Assembly (NCBI RefSeq): GCF_049803835.1 | Contig: NZ_JBNAGK010000016.1 | Coordinates: 1 to 64,000, forward strand | Direction of reading: 5' to 3' | Source of the DNA: Pacificoceanicola sp049803835 | GTDB lineage: Bacteria > Pseudomonadota > Alphaproteobacteria > Rhodobacterales > Rhodobacteraceae | DNA length: 64,000 bases | Shown here: in pieces, positions 49,317 through 58,392 of the stretch | Position numbering within the stretch: the first letter of the stretch is position 1 | Layout of the letters: every line of letters starts with the position of its first letter | Program-made: the position numbers and the translations under genes | The notes under the pieces: model-generated | What the model was told of the DNA's origin: nothing | The model's input: the letters and a program-made list of their open reading frames with translations, nothing else | Database searches by the model: none

Positions 49317-50359
49317 CTTTGCCGAACACCATGAGGGCCTTGGAGAAGTCGAAGCCGGAGGAAGGGCTGTGGTCCGTGCAGGCCCCGGTGCCGGAGATCG
49401 GCCCGGACGATGTGCTGATCCGCATCAACGCCACGGGCATTTGCGGGACCGATATTCACATCTGGAACTGGGACGACTGGGCGCAGGCCACGGTGCCCGT
49501 GCCGATGATCACCGGGCATGAGTTTGCCGGGGAGATCGTGGAATTGGGCCGCGACGTGAAGGGGCTGGAAATCGGCCAGCGCTGCAGCGGCGAGGGCCAT
49601 GTTGTGGGAACGGAAAGCCGCCAGAGCCGGTCCGGAAAATTCCACCTCGATCCCGGTACGCGAGGGATTGGTGTCAACGTGCAGGGCGCCTTTGCCGAGT
49701 ACCTGCGCCTGCCCGCGTTCAACGTGGTGCCTTTGCCCGATGACATTCCCGACGAGATCGGCGCGATTCTGGATCCGCTCGGCAATGCGGTGCACACGGC
49801 CCTGAGCTTCGATCTGCTGGGGGAGGATGTGCTCATCACCGGCGCGGGTCCGATCGGCATCATGGCGGCGGCGGTGGCGCGGCACGCGGGCGCGCGGCAT
49901 GTCGTCATCACGGATATCAACGCGGACCGGCTGAAACTTGCGGCGCATGTGGTCAGGAACATCCGCACGGTCGATGTGAGCCGCGAGGACCTGCACGACG
50001 TGATCCACGAGCTGAAGATGAAGCAGGGGTTCGACGTCGGGCTGGAAATGTCCGGCTCGCAGCAGGCGCTGGACCAGATGGTGGAGACACTGACCATGGG
50101 CGGCAAGATCGCGCTGCTTGGCATTCCGCCCGGAAAATCGCCTGTGGACTGGTCGCGCATCGTGTTCAAGGCGATCACCATCAAGGGCGTCTATGGCCGC
50201 GAGATGTTCGAGACCTGGTACAAGATGATCGCCATGTTGCAGAACGGGCTGGACGTGAGCCGGGTGATCACCCACCGCTTCGACGTCCAGGATTTCGCCG
50301 AAGGCTTCCGGGCGATGAAATCGGGGCAGTCCGGCAAGGTGGTCCTCACCTGGCGATAG
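49313..50359 (+). CDS. tdh: L-threonine 3-dehydrogenase
   Basis: This 348-residue zinc dehydrogenase oxidises threonine to 2-amino-3-oxobutyrate with NAD. The catalytic zinc motif is GICGTDIHIWNWD near residue 42 with GHEFAGEIVELG. The Rossmann motif is GAGPIGIMAAAVARHAGA near residue 178, and the tail KSGQSGKVVLTWR is typical of TDH. It directly follows kbl. Its unstable product can spontaneously give aminoacetone, an amine that may matter given the amine dehydrogenase genes nearby. Confidence 0.96.
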   Translation: MTLPNTMRALEKSKPEEGLWSVQAPVPEIGPDDVLIRINATGICGTDIHIWNWDDWAQATVPVPMITGHEFAGEIVELGRDVKGLEIGQRCSGEGHVVGTESRQSRSGKFHLDPGTRGIGVNVQGAFAEYLRLPAFNVVPLPDDIPDEIGAILDPLGNAVHTALSFDLLGEDVLITGAGPIGIMAAAVARHAGARHVVITDINADRLKLAAHVVRNIRTVDVSREDLHDVIHELKMKQGFDVGLEMSGSQQALDQMVETLTMGGKIALLGIPPGKSPVDWSRIVFKAITIKGVYGREMFETWYKMIAMLQNGLDVSRVITHRFDVQDFAEGFRAMKSGQSGKVVLTWR

Positions 50360-50489
50360 GGCAGGGGGGTCGCGCGTCCCGTGCCTGGTCCGTCCCGAAC
50401 CGGTTGAACCTGCCTGCGAAACGCGGGAACGTGCAACGGATACCGCGGGCGCCGGGGGCGCCGACCGGGTTGAGCGAAAGGGACAGACC

Positions 50490-51677
50490 ATGGCCGTGCT
50501 GCCGATCATCGAAGAAAGCACACCCGAACTCGAGGCGATCTTCCGCGACCTGCATGCGCATCCGGAGATCGGCTTTACCGAGGTGCGCACCGCGGGCATC
50601 GTCGCCGAAACCCTGCGCCGCTACGGCGTGGACGAGGTGCACACCGGGATCGGCAAGACCGGCGTTGTCGGCCTGATCAGGGGCACGGGCGGCGGCAACC
50701 GGCGCATCGGGCTGCGCGCCGACATGGATGCCCTGCCGATCCACGAAGAGACCGGACTCGCCTATGCCTCGCAAACTCCCGGTGTGATGCATGCCTGTGG
50801 CCATGACAGCCATACGACCATGCTGCTCGGCGCGGCGAAGCACCTTGCGCAGACCCGGGATTTCGACGGCACCGTGGTGCTGATCTTCCAGCCCGCGGAG
50901 GAGGGGCTGGGCGGGGCGCGGGGGATGCTGGCGGACGGGCTTCTGCGGGACTTCCCTTGCGACGAGCTCTACGGGATGCACAACGCGCCGAACGGCGAAC
51001 TCGGCAAGGTCGGCATCTGCAAGGGCACGGCGATGGCCGGGGCGTCGTTCTTCGACATCCGCTTCCGGGGCAAGGGCAGCCACGCCGCCATGCCGCATCA
51101 GTCGCGTGACCCGCTGATGATCGGCGCGGCGCTGGTCGGGCAGATCCAGACCATCGTGTCGCGCAACGTCGCGCCGCTGGAGACCTGCGTGGTATCGGTG
51201 ACGCAATTCCACGCAGGCTCGGCCTACAACATCGTGCCGGATACGGCGGAACTCTGCGGGACCATCCGCTACTTCGAGGATTCGGTCTGCAGCCTCGCGG
51301 AGACCCGGATGCGCGCGCTCTGCGACGGTTTCGCCACGGCCCACGAGGTGGAGGTCGAACTGGACCTGCGCAACGTCTTCTCCCCGCTGGTCAACGACGA
51401 GGCCCTGTCGGACGCCTACATGGCGGCGGCGGCGGATATCGTCGGGGCGGAGAACATCTCGGACACGATCCGGCCGGCGACCGGCTCGGAGGATTTCGCG
51501 GACATGCTGCGGGAGGTACCGGGGGCGTACTGCCGGGTCAGCCATACCGGGCCGAAGGGGCTGCACAACCCGGGGTTCGTGCTCGATCCGGCGGTCTTGC
51601 CCATCGGGGCGTCGATCCTTGCGCGGATCGCGGAGCGGCGCATGCCACGGTTCGGCGCGGCGATGGCTCAGGGCTGA
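50490..51677 (+). CDS. M20-family amidohydrolase (hippurate hydrolase-like)
   Basis: This 395-residue M20D metallopeptidase-type enzyme cleaves N-acyl amino acids. The metal-binding and catalytic parts are ADMDALPIHEETGLAY, HACGHDSHTTMLLGAAKHL and QPAEEGLGGARGML (general-base Glu-Glu). The dimerisation domain shows SHAAMPHQSRDPLMIGAALV, and the final metal His is in SHTGPKGLHNPGF. ATG 50490 follows AAAGGGAC. It may free an amino acid or amine from an N-acyl form. It converges on qhpE with a 10-bp overlap. Confidence 0.92.
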   Translation: MAVLPIIEESTPELEAIFRDLHAHPEIGFTEVRTAGIVAETLRRYGVDEVHTGIGKTGVVGLIRGTGGGNRRIGLRADMDALPIHEETGLAYASQTPGVMHACGHDSHTTMLLGAAKHLAQTRDFDGTVVLIFQPAEEGLGGARGMLADGLLRDFPCDELYGMHNAPNGELGKVGICKGTAMAGASFFDIRFRGKGSHAAMPHQSRDPLMIGAALVGQIQTIVSRNVAPLETCVVSVTQFHAGSAYNIVPDTAELCGTIRYFEDSVCSLAETRMRALCDGFATAHEVEVELDLRNVFSPLVNDEALSDAYMAAAADIVGAENISDTIRPATGSEDFADMLREVPGAYCRVSHTGPKGLHNPGFVLDPAVLPIGASILARIAERRMPRFGAAMAQG

Positions 51678-52306
51678 TCGGCGGTCCGGCGCTCGCGTCC
51701 GTACCAGGCGGCGGCGCTGCGCAGCCAGTGGCGGGCCTCGGTTTCCGTGGTCAACGCCTGCCCGGCGAGAAGGCCGGTGAGACGCGCGGCGGCGAGGCTG
51801 GCCCCGGCGATGCCGTGCGTTGGGTCCGGGTGCGGACAGGCACCGTAGTCGGCGGTCGGCAGGTCCAGCACGGACCATTGCCCCGGTCCACAGCGCGCGT
51901 CACCCTGCACCGAGAGGACGGCGGGCAGGGCGGCAGGCCAGACCGGATCGCCCCGCGCCGGGGCGGAGGCGACGATGATGCGGCCCTGCAACGCGGCGAT
52001 GGCGGCGGCGACGTCCGGATCGTTGCGGCCGAGGCCGAGGGAGCAATGCGTGATTTCCGCGCCGATGTCCGCAGCGATGCGTAGCGCGGTCACAAGATCG
52101 CTGACCCGTGCGGACAATCCGCCCTTGAACACCGGAATCGAGAGGATTTCCGCATCGGGGGCGGCGCTGTGGATCGCGGCGGCGAGGGCAGAGGCGTGGT
52201 GGCCTGCCGAGCTGTCCACAACGGCGGTGTTTTCGGGGTCCAGCAGGGTGGTGCAGCCGAATTGGCCGGGCGGCAATGGGCCGTCGATCAGGGCGATCCG
52301 TGTCAT
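51668..52306 (-). CDS. qhpE: QhpE, subtilisin-like protease of the amine dehydrogenase cluster
   Basis: QhpE removes the leader of the gamma subunit QhpC in the cytoplasm after cross-linking. The 212 residues are short for a subtilase but hold a plausible triad: Asp in RIALIDGPL near residue 8, His in SSAGHHASALAAAIH near 37, and Ser in HGIAGASLAAARL near 170. The strand HCSLGLGRNDPDVAAAI is also typical. It is the last gene of the qhp operon, overlapping qhpF by ATGA, in the same relative place as in Paracoccus denitrificans. Confidence 0.88.
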   Translation of the reverse strand: MTRIALIDGPLPPGQFGCTTLLDPENTAVVDSSAGHHASALAAAIHSAAPDAEILSIPVFKGGLSARVSDLVTALRIAADIGAEITHCSLGLGRNDPDVAAAIAALQGRIIVASAPARGDPVWPAALPAVLSVQGDARCGPGQWSVLDLPTADYGACPHPDPTHGIAGASLAAARLTGLLAGQALTTETEARHWLRSAAAWYGRERRTADQP

Positions 52307-54024
52307 GGTGCCCAGTCCGCAAGGGTGGCCACGCGGTCGAAGGGGCCGTAGGCGGCCTCGTTGCCGTGTGTGACGAAAAGGCGGGTCTTGTCGCTGTGCC
52401 GGGCGTCGATGTCTGCGACGATGCGGGTGACGGTGGCCGGGTCGACCTCGGACAGGGCCTCGTCGACGATCAGCACGCGAAAGGGCCGCAGGAGGGCGCG
52501 GGCGAGGCAGAGCCGTTGACGCTCGCCCCCGGAGAGGGTGAGGCCATCCTCGCCGATCTTCGTGTCGAGGCCCTGTGCGGCGAAGCGGTCCGAGAGGCCA
52601 GTGAGGGCGAGCATGGCGTGCATGTCGGCCTCGGGGATGTCCGGCGTGGAGAGCGAGAGGTTTTCCGCGACCGTGCCGGACAGGACAAAGGGGCGCTGCG
52701 GGACGTAAGCGACGGCGCCGCGCAGCGTGTCGCGCGAGAGGTCGCGCAGGTCGACGCCGTCGAGCAGGATGCGCCCGGCGGCGGGGTCGGCGTGGCGTTG
52801 CAGGAGGGCGAGGAGCGTGGACTTGCCGGAGCCGCTGGGGCCGGTGAGGCGCAGCTTGGTTCCGCCGGGGATGTCGAGCGAGACGGCGCGGGCGAGGGGG
52901 CGGTTTGCGTGGGTCAGGTCGATGCCTTCGAGGCGCAGATGGCCGGGGCCATCGGGCAGGGGGACTGAGTGCGCCGGCCAGGTCAGCGGGTCGGCCTCCG
53001 TCATGACCTCCGACAGCCGATCGAGCGCGGCGCGGGTGCGGGCCTGCGCGTGCCAGAGGCCAAGGAGCGACTGCATCGGGCCGACGAGGAAGCCGAGATA
53101 TGCGGTGAAGGCGATGAGCGAGCCGAGCGGCCATGTTCCGTTGATGACCATCAGCCCGCCAACGAGGAAAATGGCGGAGCGGACGAGGGCGGTGAGGCCG
53201 GATGGGATGAACCGGGTGACTTCACCCCAGACCTGCGCCCGCAGGAGGGCAGCGTTGAGGCTCTTCTGGCGACGGGACAGCGCCCGGCGCACGGGCATCT
53301 CGGCGCGGGCGGCCTGAATCGGGCCAAGGCCTGCGATCATCTCGGCAATCTGCCCGGCAAATTCCCCCCGCTCGGCGCGGGTTTCGCGGGCGAGCCGTTC
53401 GGTGCGGGGCCGGGCCCATGCAAAGAAAGCGAGTTCGAAAGGGGCAAGGGCGACGGCCAGCAGCGCCAGTTGCCAGTTGAGGACAAAAAGCATGACCGCG
53501 CCGCCGACGAGACGCAGCACGCCGGAGGCGCCGGTCAAGAGGGCGTTGAAGGCGAATTGCTGCACCTCGCCCGCGTCGCCGTCGATCCGGGCGAGGACCT
53601 CCCCGGTGCGCCGCTCTGCCCGCCATGCGGGGGAGCGGCTCAGGACCGCTTCGGTCAGCACGGCACGCAAGTCTGCGAGCATGTCGACGGAGGCCCGCAT
53701 GTGCAGGATCGCATTGAGCGAGCCGAGGGCGAGGCTGGCGAAACCGACGACCAGCAAGGCAAGGGACCATGTGATCAGCGCCCGGGGATCGGCGGCCATC
53801 AGGCCCTGATCAATCACCAGTTTCGTCAGGTACGGCGGGATCAGCGCGGCGAGCGCCGCAACGAGGCCAAGTGCCAGCAGCAGGCCCAGAACCCGGATTC
53901 GCGGGCGCAGGATCGGCAGGAGCCAATCCACCGAGCGCGCATCAAAGAGCCACGCCCCGGCCCGAAAGCCGAGGCGTGTCCCAAGGGACGCCCCTTGCGC
54001 AGGGATGTCCGTTTCAGACGTCAT
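52303..54024 (-). CDS. qhpF: QhpF, ABC exporter of the amine dehydrogenase cluster
   Basis: This 573-residue half-transporter has membrane and ATPase domains fused. Six helices span about 45-320. Walker A is GPSGSGKST near residue 387, the signature LSGGERQRLCLARAL, and Walker B VLIVDEALSEVD, where an Ala-Leu-Ser replaces the common Pro-Thr-Ser. In known qhp systems it carries the processed gamma subunit across the membrane to the periplasm. It overlaps qhpB and qhpE by 4 bp each. Confidence 0.9.
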   Translation of the reverse strand: MTSETDIPAQGASLGTRLGFRAGAWLFDARSVDWLLPILRPRIRVLGLLLALGLVAALAALIPPYLTKLVIDQGLMAADPRALITWSLALLVVGFASLALGSLNAILHMRASVDMLADLRAVLTEAVLSRSPAWRAERRTGEVLARIDGDAGEVQQFAFNALLTGASGVLRLVGGAVMLFVLNWQLALLAVALAPFELAFFAWARPRTERLARETRAERGEFAGQIAEMIAGLGPIQAARAEMPVRRALSRRQKSLNAALLRAQVWGEVTRFIPSGLTALVRSAIFLVGGLMVINGTWPLGSLIAFTAYLGFLVGPMQSLLGLWHAQARTRAALDRLSEVMTEADPLTWPAHSVPLPDGPGHLRLEGIDLTHANRPLARAVSLDIPGGTKLRLTGPSGSGKSTLLALLQRHADPAAGRILLDGVDLRDLSRDTLRGAVAYVPQRPFVLSGTVAENLSLSTPDIPEADMHAMLALTGLSDRFAAQGLDTKIGEDGLTLSGGERQRLCLARALLRPFRVLIVDEALSEVDPATVTRIVADIDARHSDKTRLFVTHGNEAAYGPFDRVATLADWAP

Positions 54025-55097
54025 TCCGCCTGCACGATCTGCATCGTCGCGGTGCCCATGTCGCCGCCCGAAGGCACCAGCATTTCGCCAATGCGCTCCA
54101 GCGTTTCCGCGTCATAGACCCCGATATCGTCGTTGGTGCCGCCGACATAGATCTCCTTGCCATCGGAGGAGATGTTGATGACGTAATAGGTGTGCGGCAG
54201 GTCCACGCGTTTGATCAGCTCCTTCGTCTCCACGTCATGTTTCGACAGCTGCGTGTAGACGCCATAGAGCAGGTTTTCGGCGTTGGGGTCGCGCACGGCG
54301 GAGAACATCAGCACCTCGAAGGAGGTGAAATCCTGCACCGCCGTCTCGCCGGTTTCCAGGTCCACCGCCGAATACCCCCAGACGAAATCCGCCATCTCGG
54401 ACTGCGTCGCGTCAGTGAAGACGGCGGCGGTGTACATCAGCAGGAGCTCGTCGTTCTGGCTGCCGATGGGCCAGAAGGCGAGCACGTCCGGCGGGCTGTA
54501 GGTCGGGCGGTCCCAGCTGGCGTTGGCGATCTTGACATCGAGAGCCCCGGAGGACGGGTCGAAGCCGTAGATCTCATGGCCGCCGATATAGACCGTATTG
54601 TCCGCGCCCGTCGCCATCACCGTGGAGCGGCGCGGGGCGGGGTAGGTGCGGATCGGCTCCGCCTTGGTGCCCGCGTCGGCGGCATAGACCGCGAACTCGG
54701 GTTCCATGACCTCGTAACGATCAGCGAGGTGTCTGACCGGGTTGCGTACGGTGTAGACCTCGGAGCCATCCGCCGAGACCGCCAGCGAGGCGATGGAGCG
54801 GCGGCTGATGTCCGCCGTCGATTGCGCGGCGTAGAACACGGTTTCACAGGTCTCGATGTTGACGCCGATGACGTCCTCCCAGCGGTTGACCAGCGCATAG
54901 GCCACCTTGCCATCGGGGGACATCTGGATCACCGCCGGGCTCATCTCGACATTCAGCGGACAGTCCTTCACCAACGCCCGCTCCGCCACGTCGAAGACAT
55001 AGAGGTTGCCGGGTTTGGCGATGGTCACGAGCAGGTCCTTTGCGGCGGCTGGGGTCGCGGCGGCAAGGGACAGGGCGATCAGTGCGGCGTGTCTCAT
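54021..55097 (-). CDS. qhpB: QhpB, quinohemoprotein amine dehydrogenase beta subunit
   Basis: QhpB is the periplasmic beta-propeller subunit of the amine dehydrogenase. The start at 55097 gives 358 residues with a signal (MRHAALIALSLAAATPAAA-KD). Repeated YVTN-like blades follow (NLYVFDVAERALV, AYALVNRWEDVIGVNIET, EIYVGGTNDDIGVYDAETL). It embraces the alpha and gamma subunits. The gene is coupled to qhpC and qhpF by ATGA overlaps. Confidence 0.93.
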   Translation of the reverse strand: MRHAALIALSLAAATPAAAKDLLVTIAKPGNLYVFDVAERALVKDCPLNVEMSPAVIQMSPDGKVAYALVNRWEDVIGVNIETCETVFYAAQSTADISRRSIASLAVSADGSEVYTVRNPVRHLADRYEVMEPEFAVYAADAGTKAEPIRTYPAPRRSTVMATGADNTVYIGGHEIYGFDPSSGALDVKIANASWDRPTYSPPDVLAFWPIGSQNDELLLMYTAAVFTDATQSEMADFVWGYSAVDLETGETAVQDFTSFEVLMFSAVRDPNAENLLYGVYTQLSKHDVETKELIKRVDLPHTYYVINISSDGKEIYVGGTNDDIGVYDAETLERIGEMLVPSGGDMGTATMQIVQAE

Positions 55098-55417
55098 GTG
55101 TTGGAGTCCTTCGGGAAGACGGAGCCAAGCGCCCGCCAGTCGTCGGCGGCGTTCGGCGCCTCGGCGTTCCAGTCGGGGTAGGTCACCATGGTGTCGGGGA
55201 CCTGCGCGGGCCACCAGCAGGGATCGGAGCAGCCGTAGAGGTCGGCCTCCATCGGCTGGCAGAGCGCCGCAACGCCGCCGAAGGGATCGACCTCCCAGCC
55301 GGGGTCGAAGGTGGTGGCACAGCCTGCGGTGACGGTCTGCATGGCGCGGACCTCGTCCATCTTGTCCTCCGCCGCGGCCTGAAGCGTCCGCGCGGCTTTC
55401 TGGTTCAGCGGTTTCAT
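55094..55417 (-). CDS. qhpC: QhpC, gamma subunit with CTQ cofactor
   Basis: This 107-residue precursor carries the cysteine tryptophylquinone. By comparison with the Paracoccus gamma subunit (offset 26), Cys63-Trp69 form CTQ, and thioethers join Cys33-Glu42, Cys53-Asp59 and Cys67-Asp75; all eight residues are present (GCATTFDPGWE, LCQPMEADLYGCSDPCWWP). The first 26-28 residues, MKPLNQKAARTLQAAAEDKM onward, are the leader seen by QhpD and cut by QhpE. It is a ribosomally made peptide matured by a radical SAM enzyme. Starts and stops overlap both neighbours by 4 bp. Confidence 0.95.
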   Translation of the reverse strand: MKPLNQKAARTLQAAAEDKMDEVRAMQTVTAGCATTFDPGWEVDPFGGVAALCQPMEADLYGCSDPCWWPAQVPDTMVTYPDWNAEAPNAADDWRALGSVFPKDSNT

Positions 55418-56844
55418 TTGTGGTTCGCCTTTCTCGGGGCAATGTGATCGTGGAAATACGCGGGGTTGGTGGCGATCAGGTCGCCGTAGACTTCGATGCC
55501 GAAGTCCACCCAGTCCCGCATCAGGTCGCAGTAGTGATAGGCCGGTTTCAACGGATCGCTGAAATGGGCATAGCTTTCGTGGTAGCAGCCGCCGGAACAC
55601 AGGTTCCGGATACGGCAGGTGGCGCAGCCCTTGTTCGTGCGGTCGAGCCGGGATTCGAGGAAGCCCGCGAGGCGGTCCTTCTCGATGCCTTTATCGACGT
55701 CGCCGAACTTGAGGTCGGTGCCGGTGAAGCGATGGCAGAGGTTGATCGTGCCCGAGTGATCCACCGCCAGCATGCCGATACCCGCCCCGCAGGGCAGCGC
55801 CTTGGAGCGGCCTTCCCAGAGGTCCTGCATCAGCTGATGCATGTTGGAAAAGCCGATGTTGCGGCCATTGCGGGCCTCTTCGTGGTACTTGCGGCCGAGG
55901 GACTTCATTCCCTCGAAGACCTCCAGCAGCTCCTCGCCGTTGAGGTTGAACGCCGTCATGTCGCCGGACGTCACCGGGCTGAAACCGACCTCGGCAAAGC
56001 CGATGTCGTTTTTCAGGTGGTCCCAGATTTCCTCCACCGCCGTCACCCCGGCGGTCAGCGTCACCCGTGCCCCGACAGGCCGGGATTTGTACCGTGACAG
56101 CAGCATCCGCGCCTTGGCGGCGACGGCATCATAGGACCCCTTGCCACCCACCGTCTTGCGGTTCCTGTCGTGCAGCGCCTTCGGCCCGTCCATGGAGACG
56201 GTCAGGCCGAAACGGTGTTCGTCCAGCCAATCCACGAGGGGTTCGGTCAGCAAGGTCGCATTGGTCGTCAGCGTGAAGTTCACCTCCTTGCCCAAAGCGG
56301 CAAAGCGCGGCTCGGCGTGCGCCACCACATCGCGGATCAGCGGCATGTTGGACAGGGGCTCGCCCCCGAAGAAGACGATGTTGTAGGCCTCCCGGTCGGG
56401 GCTTTCCTTCAAGAGCAGGTCGATGGATTGCACCGCCGTGTCGAAGGCCATCTTGCGGCCTGCGTTCGGGGTGTCGAGGTCCTCCTTGTAGCAGTAGGTA
56501 CACGACAGGTTGCAGCCGGTGTTGACGTTCAGGATGATCGTCGAGAGCGGGAAGTTCTCGATCCTGATGTCCGGCCGCTCCGCCTTCGCGGGGCTGCCGT
56601 CGGTGATGAGATCGAGGTCGATCAGTCCCTTGATCCGCCCGGCGAGGTCCGCCGGATCGGAGGCGGGGAAGCGGTCGCGCATCTCGGCTTCGGCCACTTC
56701 GCCGCGTTCGGCGAAGAAGCTGAGCACTTCGCCGTCGAGCGCGTCCAGCTCGAACAGTGAGGTGGTCGGAATGTGGAACAGCAGATCGCGGCTGTCCACC
56801 CGGACGCGGTGCGCGTTCTGGGGTTGGAACTTGAGATAGCCCAT
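55414..56844 (-). CDS. qhpD: QhpD, radical SAM peptide cross-linking enzyme
   Basis: This 476-residue radical SAM/SPASM enzyme makes the thioether bonds in QhpC. An N-terminal peptide-binding region precedes the SAM cluster NTGCNLSCTYCYKED near residue 112. A GGEPL motif follows near residue 176. The C-terminal auxiliary cluster cysteines are in LPCGAGIGMLAV, LCHRFTG, and CATCRIRNLCSGGCYHE. The gene lies between the alpha (12 bp gap) and gamma (4 bp overlap) genes, the known order. Confidence 0.94.
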   Translation of the reverse strand: MGYLKFQPQNAHRVRVDSRDLLFHIPTTSLFELDALDGEVLSFFAERGEVAEAEMRDRFPASDPADLAGRIKGLIDLDLITDGSPAKAERPDIRIENFPLSTIILNVNTGCNLSCTYCYKEDLDTPNAGRKMAFDTAVQSIDLLLKESPDREAYNIVFFGGEPLSNMPLIRDVVAHAEPRFAALGKEVNFTLTTNATLLTEPLVDWLDEHRFGLTVSMDGPKALHDRNRKTVGGKGSYDAVAAKARMLLSRYKSRPVGARVTLTAGVTAVEEIWDHLKNDIGFAEVGFSPVTSGDMTAFNLNGEELLEVFEGMKSLGRKYHEEARNGRNIGFSNMHQLMQDLWEGRSKALPCGAGIGMLAVDHSGTINLCHRFTGTDLKFGDVDKGIEKDRLAGFLESRLDRTNKGCATCRIRNLCSGGCYHESYAHFSDPLKPAYHYCDLMRDWVDFGIEVYGDLIATNPAYFHDHIAPRKANHK

Positions 56845-56856
56845 GTCAGTCCTCCC

Positions 56857-58392
56857 TCAGCGGATCGGCGGGTCGATGAAGCGTTGCACGGTCACGACAA
56901 GCCGCGCCGCCGCCGTCTGCCCCGCCGCCTCGGCCACCACCTTCAGATCACCGGCGTTGTTGGTCGAGAAGGGGCGCTCCGGGTTCGGACCGGCCATGGC
57001 CGGCTCGAAGATGCCGGTGGCGTCGATCTTGCCCGCAAAGGTTGCGTCCTCCATCGCCTCGGCGATCTCGTCGCTGTTCTCGAGACGCCAGTCCGCCGCG
57101 AGAGTGCCGACGCGGATGTCATCCTCCGTGCCGGGTTGCCCGTCCTGTCCGTTCCACCAGCCGATGGCCTTGAAGTGTGCTGGGACCGCTGCCGGGCCAA
57201 CGTCAGAGCCGCCGCCGACGCGGGCGATGGTGAAGTCCGGCTCAACCGTGAGCGTGTCCACCGTGCCGTAAAGCGCGGCGGTGGCGGTGTTCTCGCCTGC
57301 GGTGAAGGTGAAGAGAGCAGCCTCCCCGGCTAGGTGGACGGAGGCGCCCGCCGCGTTGGCAGTGAGCTGATCGGCGAGGCCGTTCATGCCTTCGATCTGC
57401 ACGTCATCGAGGCCCGTGCCGACGATCTGCGCCATGGCGTCCTGTCCCGGAATGGCCTCCGGCACCACGCCGAGCAACATCGGATCGCTGCCCGCCTTCG
57501 CCGCCTTGAACACACCGCCGAGGCTGTCGTTGTCGCGTTCGAACTGGCGTCCCGTGAGGCTGGTGCCATCCTCGGACATCGCCAGAACCTGCCGGTAGGC
57601 CATGCCGCCGACGGTGACATTCGCCCGCCATTCGTAGCCGGTATAGAGGTTCATCTGTCCCCCGATGGGCTCGGTGGAGCCATTGGCGAGGGTCAGTTCC
57701 CCGGAAATGGCATAGGGCGCGGCATCGCCGGTGACAGTGAGCACGCCATAGGCCGGGCCACTTTCGGGCAGGTCGGTCAGGACCACCCAATCGCCGGTGA
57801 CGGCGGGCTTCTCCGCCGCCTCCCATGCTGTCCATGCGTCCGTTTCCAGCGGGTAGGTCTCCGCCAGAAGCGGTACGATCTCGTCCCTGGCGATCTTGTA
57901 CCATTCGCGGTCACGGCCAAGCGCCTGGTATTCGATGGTCGGGAATTGCCCGACGTGGAAGTCGATGTGCAGCGCCCATTCCTCGGGCGTGCGCCGTTGC
58001 AGGCCGACCCGCGCGGCGGTGTGGCAGCGGGCGCACATGGAAGCGAGCGGCTCCTCCACCATCTCGATATGGTTCGGGTCCTTCTCCAGCGCATAGCGCC
58101 ACGGGGCGGCTTCGGACGGGGCGAGGCCCTGCGTGTCGGCGAGGTAGGAGACCAGCGCCGCCTGATCCTCGCCGGAAATCTCCAGCCCGTGCGCCACGCG
58201 CATCCGCACGATGGTCATCAGCCAGCCCTCGGGCGTCTTGCGCTGTCCGGCGATACGGGAGAGCCCCGCGTCGGTCTCGGAATGGCAGCCGCCGCAGGAC
58301 GCGGCCAGAAGCGCCGGGCCGTCCTGTGCGAGCGCCGCCCCGCCGGGCAGCAGGAGCGCGGCGGCACAGGCCGCCACCTTGGAATATCTCAT
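56857..58392 (-). CDS. qhpA: QhpA, diheme alpha subunit
   Basis: This 511-residue periplasmic subunit has a signal peptide (MRYSKVAACAAALLLPGGAA, cut after LAQ). An N-terminal diheme cytochrome part (haem motifs CGGCH near residue 33 and CARCH near 120) is followed by Ig-like beta domains. It accepts electrons from CTQ and passes them to a soluble c-type cytochrome or cupredoxin; the pseudoazurin in this window is a possible partner. It overlaps qhpG by 4 bp. Confidence 0.94.
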   Translation of the reverse strand: MRYSKVAACAAALLLPGGAALAQDGPALLAASCGGCHSETDAGLSRIAGQRKTPEGWLMTIVRMRVAHGLEISGEDQAALVSYLADTQGLAPSEAAPWRYALEKDPNHIEMVEEPLASMCARCHTAARVGLQRRTPEEWALHIDFHVGQFPTIEYQALGRDREWYKIARDEIVPLLAETYPLETDAWTAWEAAEKPAVTGDWVVLTDLPESGPAYGVLTVTGDAAPYAISGELTLANGSTEPIGGQMNLYTGYEWRANVTVGGMAYRQVLAMSEDGTSLTGRQFERDNDSLGGVFKAAKAGSDPMLLGVVPEAIPGQDAMAQIVGTGLDDVQIEGMNGLADQLTANAAGASVHLAGEAALFTFTAGENTATAALYGTVDTLTVEPDFTIARVGGGSDVGPAAVPAHFKAIGWWNGQDGQPGTEDDIRVGTLAADWRLENSDEIAEAMEDATFAGKIDATGIFEPAMAGPNPERPFSTNNAGDLKVVAEAAGQTAAARLVVTVQRFIDPPIR